7,868 nucleotides of DNA. Source: Gammaproteobacteria bacterium. GTDB taxonomy: Bacteria > Pseudomonadota > Gammaproteobacteria > Pseudomonadales > Azotimanducaceae_A. Below are positions 1 to 6,803 of this stretch, one piece after another (position 1 is the stretch's first letter; the number at the start of each line of letters is the position of its first letter). The position numbers were made by a program, and so were the translations under genes. The notes beneath the pieces are model-generated. The model was not told the origin of the DNA and did no database searches. It saw nothing but the letters and a program-made list of their open reading frames with translations. The stretch is taken from positions 1 to 7,868 of the forward strand of contig JAPOON010000032.1 of NCBI GenBank assembly GCA_026713405.1, read 5' to 3'.

Positions 1-1040
1 GACTGCACATAGCCCGCCACCTTGTCGCGCTGCTGCCCGCTGATGAGCGGGCCCAGCACTGTCGTCGGATCCCGGGTGTCGCCGATAACGATGTTGTCCT
101 TCACGGCATGAACGCCCTCGAGGTAGGCATCCATCAGGTGCTCGGGCATCAACAGCCGCGTTTGCAGCACACAGCCCTGCCCGCAGTGCGTGAGTACGGC
201 GCCGAAACCGATCTGGCGCGCCACGTCTTCCGAGACGTCGTCCAGCACCACCTGGGCACTCTTGCCGCCGAGTTCCAGTTGCACGCGCTTAATCTGGTCG
301 CCGCAGCGGGACATGATGCGGCGCCCGGTGGCGGTGGATCCGGTAAACGTCACCATGTCGATATCGGGATTTCCGGAGATTTCGTCGCCCACTTCCGCGT
401 GACCGGTGATCACGTTGAACACGCCCGGCGGCAGTTCCGCCTCTTCCGCCGCCCTGGCGATCTCGAAGGCATTGAGCGGCGTCCAGGGGTGCGGCTTCAG
501 CACCACGCTGCAACCCACGGCCATGGCGGGGAATACCTTCACCATGTTCAGCATGAACGGGAAATTGAACGGGGTGATGGCGCCCACCACGCCCACCGGC
601 TCGCGCACCAGGGCGTTACCGCCCATGCCACCCGGCCCGCCGGTAGGGGGAGAGGTTTCCACCCAGTGCACCAGGTCCTGGGCGCGGTCGGCATTGAAGT
701 AGCCGATGTCGATGGAGCCGCCGCATTGAATCATGTCGACGATGGGCCCGACGGCGCCCGCCTCGGCGACGATGATCTCGCGCAGGGCATCGTGCCGGGC
801 TCTAAGCGCATCAGCCATGCGCCGCAGCACGGCGCCGCGCTCCCTGGGCTTCATGTACGGCCAGGGGCCCTCGTCGAAGGCCCTGCGCGCTGCCGCAATA
901 GCTGCGCGCGCGTCTTCCACCGACGTGTCCGGCACCTGCCCGATGGCCTCCTCGGTGGCGGGGTCGATCACGGTGATCGACCGGTTCGCCGTGCCGCCCG
1001 TCCATTTCCCGTCGATAAACAGTTCGTAATTCCAGTTCAT
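1..1040 (-). CDS. NAD(P)-dependent aldehyde dehydrogenase, 3' end cut by the window edge
   Basis: Oxidises an aldehyde to the carboxylate with NAD(P)+ in the cytoplasm. The reverse strand translates without a stop from ATG at 1040 (MNWNYELFIDGKW) for 346 codons to the left edge. ALDH-superfamily marks are in order: PFNFP at residues 157-161, the dinucleotide-binding turn GSTATG at 234-239, the general-base Glu in LELGGKS at E256, and the nucleophile in GQGC at C290. The 34-residue Glu-Cys spacing is that of classical ALDHs. The family usually has about 480-500 residues, so roughly 140 C-terminal residues lie outside the window. GGAAAGGGA at 1044-1052 is a plausible ribosome-binding site. It is co-oriented with the P450 set but separated by 125 bp, so it may be the last gene of that operon. 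Inferred role: oxidising an aldehyde formed after P450 hydroxylation. The family is certain; the substrate is unknown. Confidence 0.95.
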   Translation of the reverse strand, partial: MNWNYELFIDGKWTGGTANRSITVIDPATEEAIGQVPDTSVEDARAAIAAARRAFDEGPWPYMKPRERGAVLRRMADALRARHDALREIIVAEAGAVGPIVDMIQCGGSIDIGYFNADRAQDLVHWVETSPPTGGPGGMGGNALVREPVGVVGAITPFNFPFMLNMVKVFPAMAVGCSVVLKPHPWTPLNAFEIARAAEEAELPPGVFNVITGHAEVGDEISGNPDIDMVTFTGSTATGRRIMSRCGDQIKRVQLELGGKSAQVVLDDVSEDVARQIGFGAVLTHCGQGCVLQTRLLMPEHLMDAYLEGVHAVKDNIVIGDTRDPTTVLGPLISGQQRDKVAGYVQ

Positions 1041-1165
1041 TGGTCCCTTTCCAAGTCGTCCGTCAAAACGGTTACCCGCCTACACCTCTTGTTCGCGGGC
1101 AACGGTCGTCAAATCAGGCGGGTGTCCCGTTCGCCGCAGTGTTTCCGAGCGTCGGCAGCGTCCCG
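1041..1165. other. Intergenic gap with an imperfect inverted repeat
   Basis: This 125-bp gap lies between the DUF7064-type gene and the aldehyde dehydrogenase. The only structure I see is an imperfect inverted repeat, ACGGTTACCCGC at 1068-1079 against GCGGGCAACGGT at 1095-1106, with 10 of 12 positions pairing around a 15-nt loop. No T-tract follows it on either strand, so it is not a convincing intrinsic terminator. It could be an operator or a processing hairpin upstream of the ALDH. No convincing promoter was recognised. Confidence 0.3.
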
Positions 1166-2206
1166 TCAGCCTCTGGGCACCCGCGGATAGGATGGCGCGA
1201 TCCCGCCCTGGTTCTCGCCCCAGCCTTCCGCTCCATCCCACCGCCAGCGAAACAGCCCGGTGGCCGTGCCGTGATTGCTCACCTGCTCACCGATCGCATG
1301 CAATCGGCGGCCAAGCGTATCCTCGCCCTCGTACTCGATGCGCCAGATCCAGCCGGTGTCGGGGTCCACCAGGCACTCGCGCCGGCCTGACACCAGGTGC
1401 GCCCATTCACCGTCGCGAACAAGGTAACCCGTGTTGGTGAAGTCACCCCGGTCTTCCTCACCCTCGATCACCATCGTATAAACCAGGAACGCATCCTGCG
1501 GGGAAGCGGTGCCGAAGATGTAGCCGATATTGAATCGCTTGCGCAATGGCCTGGAGATGTCCGAGTGCTCGCCGCCCGACGCTGCCGGTTTGCGCTGGGG
1601 CTCTTTGCCGCCGCTGGAGTCGTTGGCCTGCCGGGACAACCTCGGCTTGCGTGGGCTCCAGCTCCGGTCGCGCACCGAGTAACAGTCGACCGGAATCACC
1701 TCACCGTGCAGAACGATCTCGCCCGTAACATGCATCGCCTGGTCCCAATGCCGGCCACGCCAGAACGGCGCACACCCGGCCGGATGCGGATTGGGCTCCA
1801 TGATGGCCGCGAACTGCAGGTCTGCTTCAAACTTTCCCGGGTCCGAATAGGTCATGTGGTACCGGGTCAAGGATTCGAGCACCTTGATGCAATTGCCGTT
1901 CGGCAGCGCGATGTCGCACAGGTCACGGGGACCCACCGGCAGCACAAGCCCGCTCTCGTTGCGCTCGTAGAGTGCGGGGGCGGCGCTGTCGTCCCAAACC
2001 CATGCACCGCCGTTGCACAACCCGTTCTCACCCTGATTCAGCAGCACCTGGTTGTACAGCCAGCCACCCATTCTGCGCTCGGGAACATTGAAAGAGGTCC
2101 AGAACGTCTCCATCCACCAGGGATGGTCGGCGCCGTCACCTTGATCGTGAAAGCCGTCGTCGGCCGGCTCCACCACCCAGCCGGTCAGGTCATCTACGTT
2201 GGGCAT
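1166..2206 (-). CDS. DUF7065/DUF7064-type (AttH/CrtC-like) protein of unknown function
   Basis: A 346-residue soluble protein with no signal peptide or membrane segment. From memory, its pattern matches the two-part family annotated DUF7065 (N-terminal) plus DUF7064 (C-terminal), thought to be related to the lipocalin-like AttH/hydroxyneurosporene-hydratase fold. Seen here: MPNVDDLTGW, PADDGFH, FNVPERRMGGW and VWDDSA; then LPNGNCIKVLE and IVLHGEVIPVDCY; then DRSW (D180-W183); then GYIFGTASP, a GYLVRDG segment and a C-terminal WRWDGAEGWGE. Residues 187-225 form a hydrophilic Lys/Arg/Ser/Gly-rich linker where I expect only a short connection. I prefer ATG at 2206, preceded by GGGGAG at 2211-2216, over an in-frame GTG at 2230 with a badly placed ribosome site. 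It lies 48 bp after the ferredoxin, so it is probably co-transcribed with the P450. Such proteins are often near P450 and terpenoid/steroid genes. Its role may be hydration, isomerisation or binding of a hydrophobic substrate, but no catalytic residue can be assigned. Confidence 0.82.
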   Translation of the reverse strand: MPNVDDLTGWVVEPADDGFHDQGDGADHPWWMETFWTSFNVPERRMGGWLYNQVLLNQGENGLCNGGAWVWDDSAAPALYERNESGLVLPVGPRDLCDIALPNGNCIKVLESLTRYHMTYSDPGKFEADLQFAAIMEPNPHPAGCAPFWRGRHWDQAMHVTGEIVLHGEVIPVDCYSVRDRSWSPRKPRLSRQANDSSGGKEPQRKPAASGGEHSDISRPLRKRFNIGYIFGTASPQDAFLVYTMVIEGEEDRGDFTNTGYLVRDGEWAHLVSGRRECLVDPDTGWIWRIEYEGEDTLGRRLHAIGEQVSNHGTATGLFRWRWDGAEGWGENQGGIAPSYPRVPRG

Positions 2207-2210
2207 GAGG

Positions 2211-2216
2211 CTCCCC
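2211..2216 (-). promoter_or_regulatory. Ribosome-binding site deciding the DUF7064-type start
   Basis: The reverse strand reads GGGGAG followed by four bases and then ATG at 2206. The spacing is short but usable. The upstream in-frame GTG at 2230 has only GAGG one base before it. This favours the ATG. Confidence 0.6.
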
Positions 2217-2254
2217 ACCAGGCGGCCCACGCCTCGTACCGCGGATTCGCGCCG

Positions 2255-2452
2255 TCACTGCGCGATGACAATTGCGCGCTCCGGGCACTGAATCTCCGCC
2301 AACTGCACATCGTCGGCAAGGCTCGCGGGAACCTGTTCCAGCTCCGGGACCACGTAGCCGAAGCCGTCGTCGTCATACTTGAACACCGTCGGGCACACCA
2401 TGTTGCACATGCCGTGACCCTGGCATCGCTCGGCAATGATCCTGACATGCAC
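2255..2452 (-). CDS. P450-partner ferredoxin with a C-x2-H-x2-C-x3-CP motif
   Basis: A 65-residue acidic small ferredoxin, presumably the electron donor of the adjacent P450. Cluster ligands are C10, C16, C20 (followed by Pro) and C56 (followed by Pro). Position 13, where a 4Fe-4S protein would have its second Cys, is His (CQGHGMC). Bacterial P450 ferredoxins with this CxxHxxC...CP pattern typically carry a [3Fe-4S] cluster, so that is expected here. The start is GTG at 2452 (VHVRIIAERC), because the ATG a few bases later is in another frame. It lies four bases after the P450 TGA, indicating translational coupling. A weak AAGG sits about nine bases upstream. The length is normal for the family. 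No ferredoxin reductase occurs in the window, so reduction must come from a reductase encoded elsewhere. Confidence 0.95.
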   Translation of the reverse strand: MHVRIIAERCQGHGMCNMVCPTVFKYDDDGFGYVVPELEQVPASLADDVQLAEIQCPERAIVIAQ

Positions 2453-2456
2453 GCGG

Positions 2457-3755
2457 TCAGGCCTTGCGCAACCAAAGGGAACTTGCCCCCTTCATGCCGC
2501 CGAACAGCTCGGGCTTCTTGTCGGGATGCAGTTCGTAGTCCGGCAGCCGCCGATGCAACAGCACCAGCGCGATGCGCAGCTCGCGCCGCGCCAGGTGCAA
2601 GCCCAGGCAGCGGTGCGGGCCGTGCCCGAAGCCCATGTGCCGGTTGGGCACGCGGTCGAAGATCAGCTCATCGGGATTCTCGAACTGTTCCGGGTCCCGA
2701 TTGGCCGCCATGGTCGGGCAGTTCACCTGGTCTTCCGCGTGGAAACACACGCCTTCGAACTCGACTTCTTGCAGGACGCGCCGGGGCAGCAGCACGATGG
2801 CGTGATAGCGGACCAGTTCCTCGATGGCCAGCACCAACCGGCGCGGATCGTCCATGAGTTCGATGAACTCCTGGCGCTTCTTCGGCTGCTCGGCGAAGCC
2901 CTTGACGATCAGGCCCAGGGCCGACGCCACCGTGTCCAGGCCAGCCATGAACATGAGAAACAGGGTATCCAGCAGTTCCTCCTGGGTGAGCGGGCGTTCG
3001 CCGTCGTATTTCGAGGCGATGAGCTGGCTGATCATGTCCTGCTGCGGCTCTTTGCGCCTCTGCTCGAGAAGATCTCCAAAATACTCGTAGAGCGACATGC
3101 CGGTATTGCCGTAAATTTCTATCAGCCTGTCGCCGGGAATCTCGCCGTCGGCGTCCAGTTCTATGCCCAGTTCGTCCGCCTTGGCCAGCGCCAGCTCCCG
3201 CCCCCTCGAGTGCCCGTCGGCGGAATGCATGAGGGTGTTCTTCCAGTCCATCAGCTGCGGGTAGTCCTCCAGCGGGAACCCGAACAACTCGCAAAAGATG
3301 ACGGTTGGAAACGGGTCGGCAAAGTCGGCGACGAAATCGAACTCGTCTTTCTCCAGCATCTTGTCCAGCAGTTCGCCGGCGAACTGCTCCAGGTGCGGCT
3401 CCATGGCCGTCATCGCGTCCGGCGTAAACCACTTGTTAAGGATGCGCCGATAGGCCGTATGCGCCGGCGGATCGATGGCCTGGGGTATCCATGGCCGTTC
3501 CGGGTAGTTGCTGGCCTGGCTGGAATAGGTACCGGTATCGCCCAGTATCGCGCAGGAGTCATCGTAACGGGTGAGCAACCACGCCCCCCCGGTGTCGCCG
3601 CGTTCCAGGCGGCCGCGCGTTTCCACCCGGGCGATGGGCAGTTCCTCACGCAGCAGGGCGTAGGTTTCGAACTCATGCTCCAGCCACTCCGAGGTGTAAG
3701 GGTCGTATTCCCGCGCCGCGGACACCGCCTGGTTCAAGCGTCGGCGTCGATTCAT
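2457..3755 (-). CDS. Cytochrome P450 monooxygenase (soluble bacterial class I)
   Basis: A heme-thiolate monooxygenase of 432 residues that inserts one oxygen atom from O2 into a hydrophobic substrate. Signatures: the I-helix AGLDT at residues 271-275 (the acid-alcohol pair for O2 activation), the K-helix ExxR at E313-R316, and the heme loop FGHGPHRCLG at 376-385 with C383 as axial ligand. The segment IDPPAHTAYRR is the usual bacterial C-helix region. There is no membrane anchor, so it is cytosolic and ferredoxin-dependent. I chose ATG at 3755 because AAAGGGGG at 3761-3768 sits five bases upstream. An in-frame GTG at 3800 would add 15 residues but lacks a ribosome site, and a candidate -10 overlaps that stretch. 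The ferredoxin follows after four bases and the DUF7064-type gene follows that. I cannot assign a CYP family by eye. Oxidation of a terpenoid, steroid or other alicyclic compound is plausible but inferred only from neighbours. Confidence 0.97.
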   Translation of the reverse strand: MNRRRRLNQAVSAAREYDPYTSEWLEHEFETYALLREELPIARVETRGRLERGDTGGAWLLTRYDDSCAILGDTGTYSSQASNYPERPWIPQAIDPPAHTAYRRILNKWFTPDAMTAMEPHLEQFAGELLDKMLEKDEFDFVADFADPFPTVIFCELFGFPLEDYPQLMDWKNTLMHSADGHSRGRELALAKADELGIELDADGEIPGDRLIEIYGNTGMSLYEYFGDLLEQRRKEPQQDMISQLIASKYDGERPLTQEELLDTLFLMFMAGLDTVASALGLIVKGFAEQPKKRQEFIELMDDPRRLVLAIEELVRYHAIVLLPRRVLQEVEFEGVCFHAEDQVNCPTMAANRDPEQFENPDELIFDRVPNRHMGFGHGPHRCLGLHLARRELRIALVLLHRRLPDYELHPDKKPELFGGMKGASSLWLRKA

Positions 3756-3760
3756 TTCAA

Positions 3761-3768
3761 CCCCCTTT
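3761..3768 (-). promoter_or_regulatory. Ribosome-binding site deciding the P450 start
   Basis: The reverse strand reads AAAGGGGG, five bases, then ATG at 3755. This is a near-ideal Shine-Dalgarno site and fixes the P450 start in preference to the GTG at 3800. Confidence 0.75.
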
Positions 3769-3787
3769 AAAGCGTTAACCTGTTTAG

Positions 3788-3793
3788 ATGATA
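3788..3793 (-). promoter_or_regulatory. Candidate -10 element for the P450 operon
   Basis: TATCAT on the reverse strand matches TATAAT at five of six positions. It is placed so that transcription would begin roughly 25 bases before the P450 ATG. No good -35 hexamer lies 16-18 bases upstream, so any such promoter would be activator-dependent or weak. The 209-bp gap before the P450 supports some independent expression. Confidence 0.3.
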
Positions 3794-3964
3794 GTCTCAC
3801 GGGCTGGCAAACGCCACGCCGCGCCGCTCAGGTGCAGACACCACATGAGTTGTCCGGTCTCCCGTCATGCAATCTGTCCGCCTTTGACGAGTGGCCCGCA
3901 GAAGGGGCTCATGCGGTGAGCGGACAGGCAACGGCCTGAACCGGTCCCGCGGTCGCCCGTGATT

Positions 3965-5665
3965 TCATTCCCCGGCCCGCACCTGGTCCGCTGCCGGCGC
4001 CCGCAGGCGTTCCCGCAATTCGTACTTCCTGACCTTGCCGGACGGCGTACGCGGCAAGGCGGTCACGAATTCCAGGCGTTCGGGCGTCTTCTGCCTGGCA
4101 ACCTGCAGGGCGGCAAAGTGTGCCCGCACATCGTCAATGGTGAGCGCCTGCCCCGGTCGCAGCAACACGAACGCGCACACCCGCTCACCGAGGCGCTCGT
4201 CGGGCGCCGCCACCACCGCCGCCTCGCTGACGGCCGGGTGTACGGCCAGGTAGTCTTCCACCTCTTTCGAGGCGATGTTCTCGCCGCCCCGGATGATGAT
4301 GTCTTTTTTCCGGTCGGTGACGGTGAGAAAACCCTCGGCGTCCAGGCGCCCGACATCGCCCGTCCTGAACCAGCCGCCGGGCAGGAAGGCATCGTCATTG
4401 AGCTTCTCCCGGTGATAGCCCAGGAACTGTTCCGGCCCTTGCGAGACGATCTCGCCCGCCTCGCCGGGCGGCACGTCGGCGCCTTCGTCGTCAACGATGC
4501 GAATGCGGCAACCGGGGTTGAGGACGCCGTCCGTGTGCGCTCGCCGTTGCATGCTGTGTTCCGGTGTGCCCGAGGTGACGGTGGGGTGCTCGGTGGAACC
4601 GTAGGAGCGGTAGGTCACGATGCCGGCGTGCCCGCAGCGCTCCACTACCTCCGGCGGTACCGCGGCCGCTCCAACCAGGTAGTCGGACAGGCTGGAAAGG
4701 TCCCGGCCATCGGCCTCGGCGGCATCGAGCAGGGAGTTGACGTGATAGGGCGTCCCCGAAGAACGCGTGACCCTGAATCTCTCCACCAGCGCCGCCGCGG
4801 CACCGGCGTCCCAGGCATCCATCAGCACCGACTCCCCGCCGCTGAAGAACAGCCGCAGAATGGACAGCACCCCGGCGATATGGCCGGCCGGCCAGGGCGA
4901 GAGGACGACGGACGGCGTGCCCTCGGGCCTGAACGCGGCCCGCAGTTCCGCCAGCAGCGAGTTGTGCGAATGGAGCACGCCCTTGGGGTGCGACGTGGTC
5001 CCGGAAGTGAACAGGATCAGCGCAACGTCATCGGCCCGCAACGGTAGCGGTGTAAATTCGCCCTCGGCCTGCAGTTCGCTCCAGGGGATGCAGCCCGCGG
5101 GGACTTCCTCGCCGATGACGATGCGATGATCGAGTTGCGGCACATCGCTGAGACTCCGCAAGCGTTCGAGGTAGTCGATGCTCCGCCACCGGTCCGGCAC
5201 TAGCAGCGCCCTGGCGCCGCTTTCCCGCAATAGGAAACTCACCTCCCGGGCACCGTATATGTGCACGATGGGCAGCACGACGGCGCCGGCCAGCATCGCC
5301 CCAAGGAACGAAACGTACCCCTCGACCCGGTTCGGCACCTGGATGCCGACCACGTCGCCGGGACGGATTCCCAGCCGGTGCAACGCCCCCGCCATCGACA
5401 GGCCGCGCTCGTACAGGGATTCCACCGCATGAATCTGCGTGCGCCCCTGCGAATGGAAAACCAGCCTCCGCCCGGCGTACTTCGCGCAGCCCGCGGCAAG
5501 GGCCTGGGGCAGGGTCTCCTCCGAGTAGAAGCCCCGTTCGTACCACTCGCGCGTCAATTGGCCACGCGTGCCATCGGCATCGTAAAGCATGACAGTCCAG
5601 CGGGAACCGAATCCCTCGATTACGTTACAGCAACCGCCCGGTGGGCCGCCGCCCGATAGAGTCAT
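3965..5665 (-). CDS. Acyl-CoA ligase (AMP-forming synthetase, ANL superfamily)
   Basis: Activates a carboxylic acid to its CoA thioester through an acyl-adenylate. Numbering is from ATG at 5665 (566 residues). Core motifs: the ATP-phosphate loop TSGTTSHPKG at 220-229, YGSTEHP with the conserved Glu, WFRTGD, the hinge region DRKKDIIIRGGEN with GGEN at 460-463, and the C-terminal PSGK with catalytic Lys at K544. All are intact, so the enzyme should be active. The start is uncertain. The ATG at 5665 overlaps the preceding stop as ATGA, typical of coupling. However, the first 25 residues are Gly/Pro/Cys-rich with a low third-position G+C look, and family-like sequence begins at the in-frame ATG at 5590 (MLYDADGTRG, giving 541 residues). 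Neither start has a strong ribosome site. Coupling to the flavoprotein gene suggests both act on the same CoA-bound pathway. It resembles medium/cyclic-acid ligases more than very-long-chain ones, but the substrate is unknown. Confidence 0.95.
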   Translation of the reverse strand: MTLSGGGPPGGCCNVIEGFGSRWTVMLYDADGTRGQLTREWYERGFYSEETLPQALAAGCAKYAGRRLVFHSQGRTQIHAVESLYERGLSMAGALHRLGIRPGDVVGIQVPNRVEGYVSFLGAMLAGAVVLPIVHIYGAREVSFLLRESGARALLVPDRWRSIDYLERLRSLSDVPQLDHRIVIGEEVPAGCIPWSELQAEGEFTPLPLRADDVALILFTSGTTSHPKGVLHSHNSLLAELRAAFRPEGTPSVVLSPWPAGHIAGVLSILRLFFSGGESVLMDAWDAGAAAALVERFRVTRSSGTPYHVNSLLDAAEADGRDLSSLSDYLVGAAAVPPEVVERCGHAGIVTYRSYGSTEHPTVTSGTPEHSMQRRAHTDGVLNPGCRIRIVDDEGADVPPGEAGEIVSQGPEQFLGYHREKLNDDAFLPGGWFRTGDVGRLDAEGFLTVTDRKKDIIIRGGENIASKEVEDYLAVHPAVSEAAVVAAPDERLGERVCAFVLLRPGQALTIDDVRAHFAALQVARQKTPERLEFVTALPRTPSGKVRKYELRERLRAPAADQVRAGE

Positions 5666-6657
5666 CCATTTGAGCAGGATGGAGGCGGGGCAGGCAACCC
5701 GAGCCGCCCGGCCACGCGACTCTGCCAGCCGGGTTCAAGATCGTCCGCCAGCGCTTGCTCGAAACGTGCCGCCAGTTCCGCCACCGTCGGCACGTCGTCA
5801 ATCAGGCCGGTGCTGTGGCCACCGCTCCACACGTTGCGCCACGCCTTCACGCCCTCCGGCAGGTTCGGACGGTGCAGCCCGTGCGGAGCCGGCAGATTCT
5901 CGGGATCGAGGCCCTGGGCGACGATCGAGGGCTTGAGCCAGTTAGCGGTGAGCCCGGCAATGGCATCGGTTTCCAGCACGTCATGCGTGCCGGCGTTCAC
6001 CAGCATCCGCCGATAGGCCTCCGGGGCCGCCGATTCCCGCGTGGCGACGAAGCGCGTACCCATGCAGACCAGGTCCGCGCCCAGCGCCAGGGCGCCGCGC
6101 ACGCCGTTGGGTTCGGCGATGGCCCCGGCCAGCACGATCAGGCCGTCGAAGCGCTCCCGCACCTGGGGCAGGAAGGCGAACGGAGCGAGGCTCCCGTTGT
6201 GGCCCCCCGCGCCGGCACAGGTGAGCATCAGCCCATCCACGCCCGCCTCGATGGCCTTGTCCGCGAAACGCAGCGTGGTGACGTCGTGTATGACGCGGCC
6301 GCCCCAGGCGTGGGCCCGCGCCACGACCTCCGCCGGATCGCCGATGCTGCTGAGGATCAACGGCACCCTGGCACGCTCCACGCACGCGAAGCGTTCGCGA
6401 TACCCCGGCCGGTGAATCGATCTGGCGTTGACATTGACACAGATGGGACCGAACGGTTCACCTCGCGCACGCCGGGCGGCTTCCGTCTTCGCGAGTTCAT
6501 CGAGCCACTGCTCGAGTTCGGCCTCGTTCGTCGGGTTGGCCAACTGGAACGCGCCCACGATCCCGGCGCTGGCGCAGGCGCTTGCCAGCCTTGCGGAAGA
6601 CACGAGAAACATGGGGGCCTGCAACAGCGGCAGGCGCAGGTCGGCAAACGCGTTCAT
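5662..6657 (-). CDS. Nitronate monooxygenase / 2-nitropropane dioxygenase-family FMN oxidoreductase
   Basis: A 331-residue TIM-barrel flavoprotein, close to the usual 320-370. It opens with LPLLQAPM at the first barrel strand. GAGGHNG at residues 149-155 has the conserved His at H153. LAGAIAEPNGV and ALGADLVCMGTRF (M199-F203) are the FMN-phosphate-binding strands, and GLIDDVPTVAEL lies near the C-terminus, as in other members. True nitronate oxidation is the default name only. In catabolic clusters the family also includes acyl-CoA-acting enzymes, such as mycobacterial IpdC of steroid C/D-ring degradation. Being coupled by ATGA to a CoA ligase makes a role on a CoA thioester more likely here (inference). 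It starts at ATG 6657 without a strong Shine-Dalgarno, and the upstream TGA at 6654-6656 overlaps that ATG. It is divergent from the SDR gene. Confidence 0.9.
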   Translation of the reverse strand: MNAFADLRLPLLQAPMFLVSSARLASACASAGIVGAFQLANPTNEAELEQWLDELAKTEAARRARGEPFGPICVNVNARSIHRPGYRERFACVERARVPLILSSIGDPAEVVARAHAWGGRVIHDVTTLRFADKAIEAGVDGLMLTCAGAGGHNGSLAPFAFLPQVRERFDGLIVLAGAIAEPNGVRGALALGADLVCMGTRFVATRESAAPEAYRRMLVNAGTHDVLETDAIAGLTANWLKPSIVAQGLDPENLPAPHGLHRPNLPEGVKAWRNVWSGGHSTGLIDDVPTVAELAARFEQALADDLEPGWQSRVAGRLGLPAPPPSCSNG

Positions 6658-6803
6658 TCGGAATTTTCGTCAAGCAGTTCCCACAGCTTGCCCCCGGTCA
6701 CCAGACCAGCATCAGGGCGTCCAGGCCGCGCACTTGTATTCGGACCCGAACACCAGTTACTCGGGCACCAGGTCGGATAATGCCGGGGACATGCTGGCTC
6801 CTG
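6654..6803 (-). other. Possible leader peptide or frameshifted remnant of a small gene
   Basis: On the minus strand CAGGAG (6798-6803) lies five bases before ATG at 6792, opening an 11-codon ORF (MSPALSDLVPE) that stops with TAA at 6757-6759. A second reading frame crosses the same stretch and ends with a protein-like tail (LVTGGKLWELLDENSE) whose TGA at 6654-6656 overlaps the flavoprotein ATG as ATGA. The ATG-to-TGA span is 139 nt, one base off a whole number of codons. This could be a decayed small gene of about 46 codons, a leader peptide, or chance. I recognise no family. Confidence 0.2.

Larger units (their letters stand above)
3756..3964. other. Intergenic region between the CoA ligase and P450 genes
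   Basis: No gene is supported in these 209 bp. The part next to the P450 holds its ribosome site and the candidate -10. Near the ligase end, CAGGC at 3925-3929 and GCCTG at 3934-3938 form a 5-bp stem with a 4-nt loop downstream of the ligase stop, but no T-tract follows, so it is only a weak terminator candidate. GTTAAC at 3774-3779 is a simple palindrome of unknown relevance. Confidence 0.4.

Noticed and set aside
1397..2857. Long plus-strand open frame (about 486 codons) across the DUF7064-type, ferredoxin and P450 genes
   Set aside because: It crosses three clearly recognisable minus-strand genes, has no motif and no ribosome site, and is a composition artefact.
2436..3770. Long open reading frame on the plus strand (about 444 codons) antisense to the P450
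   Set aside because: It is the mirror of a GC-rich coding region; its translation is Arg/Gln/His/Val-rich with no family motifs, while the reverse strand encodes an intact P450.
3755..3800. GTG at 3800 as the P450 start
   Set aside because: It lacks a Shine-Dalgarno, and the stretch contains both a candidate -10 and the strong ribosome site serving the ATG at 3755.
3925..3938. Hairpin after the CoA ligase stop as an intrinsic terminator
   Set aside because: The stem is only 5 bp and has no T-tract; such a short GC palindrome is expected by chance in GC-rich DNA.
5755..6780. Plus-strand open frame antisense to the flavoprotein gene (similar ones occur at 3959-5047 and 108-1190)
   Set aside because: They are shadows of the flavoprotein, ligase and ALDH genes, all of which have complete catalytic motifs on the other strand.
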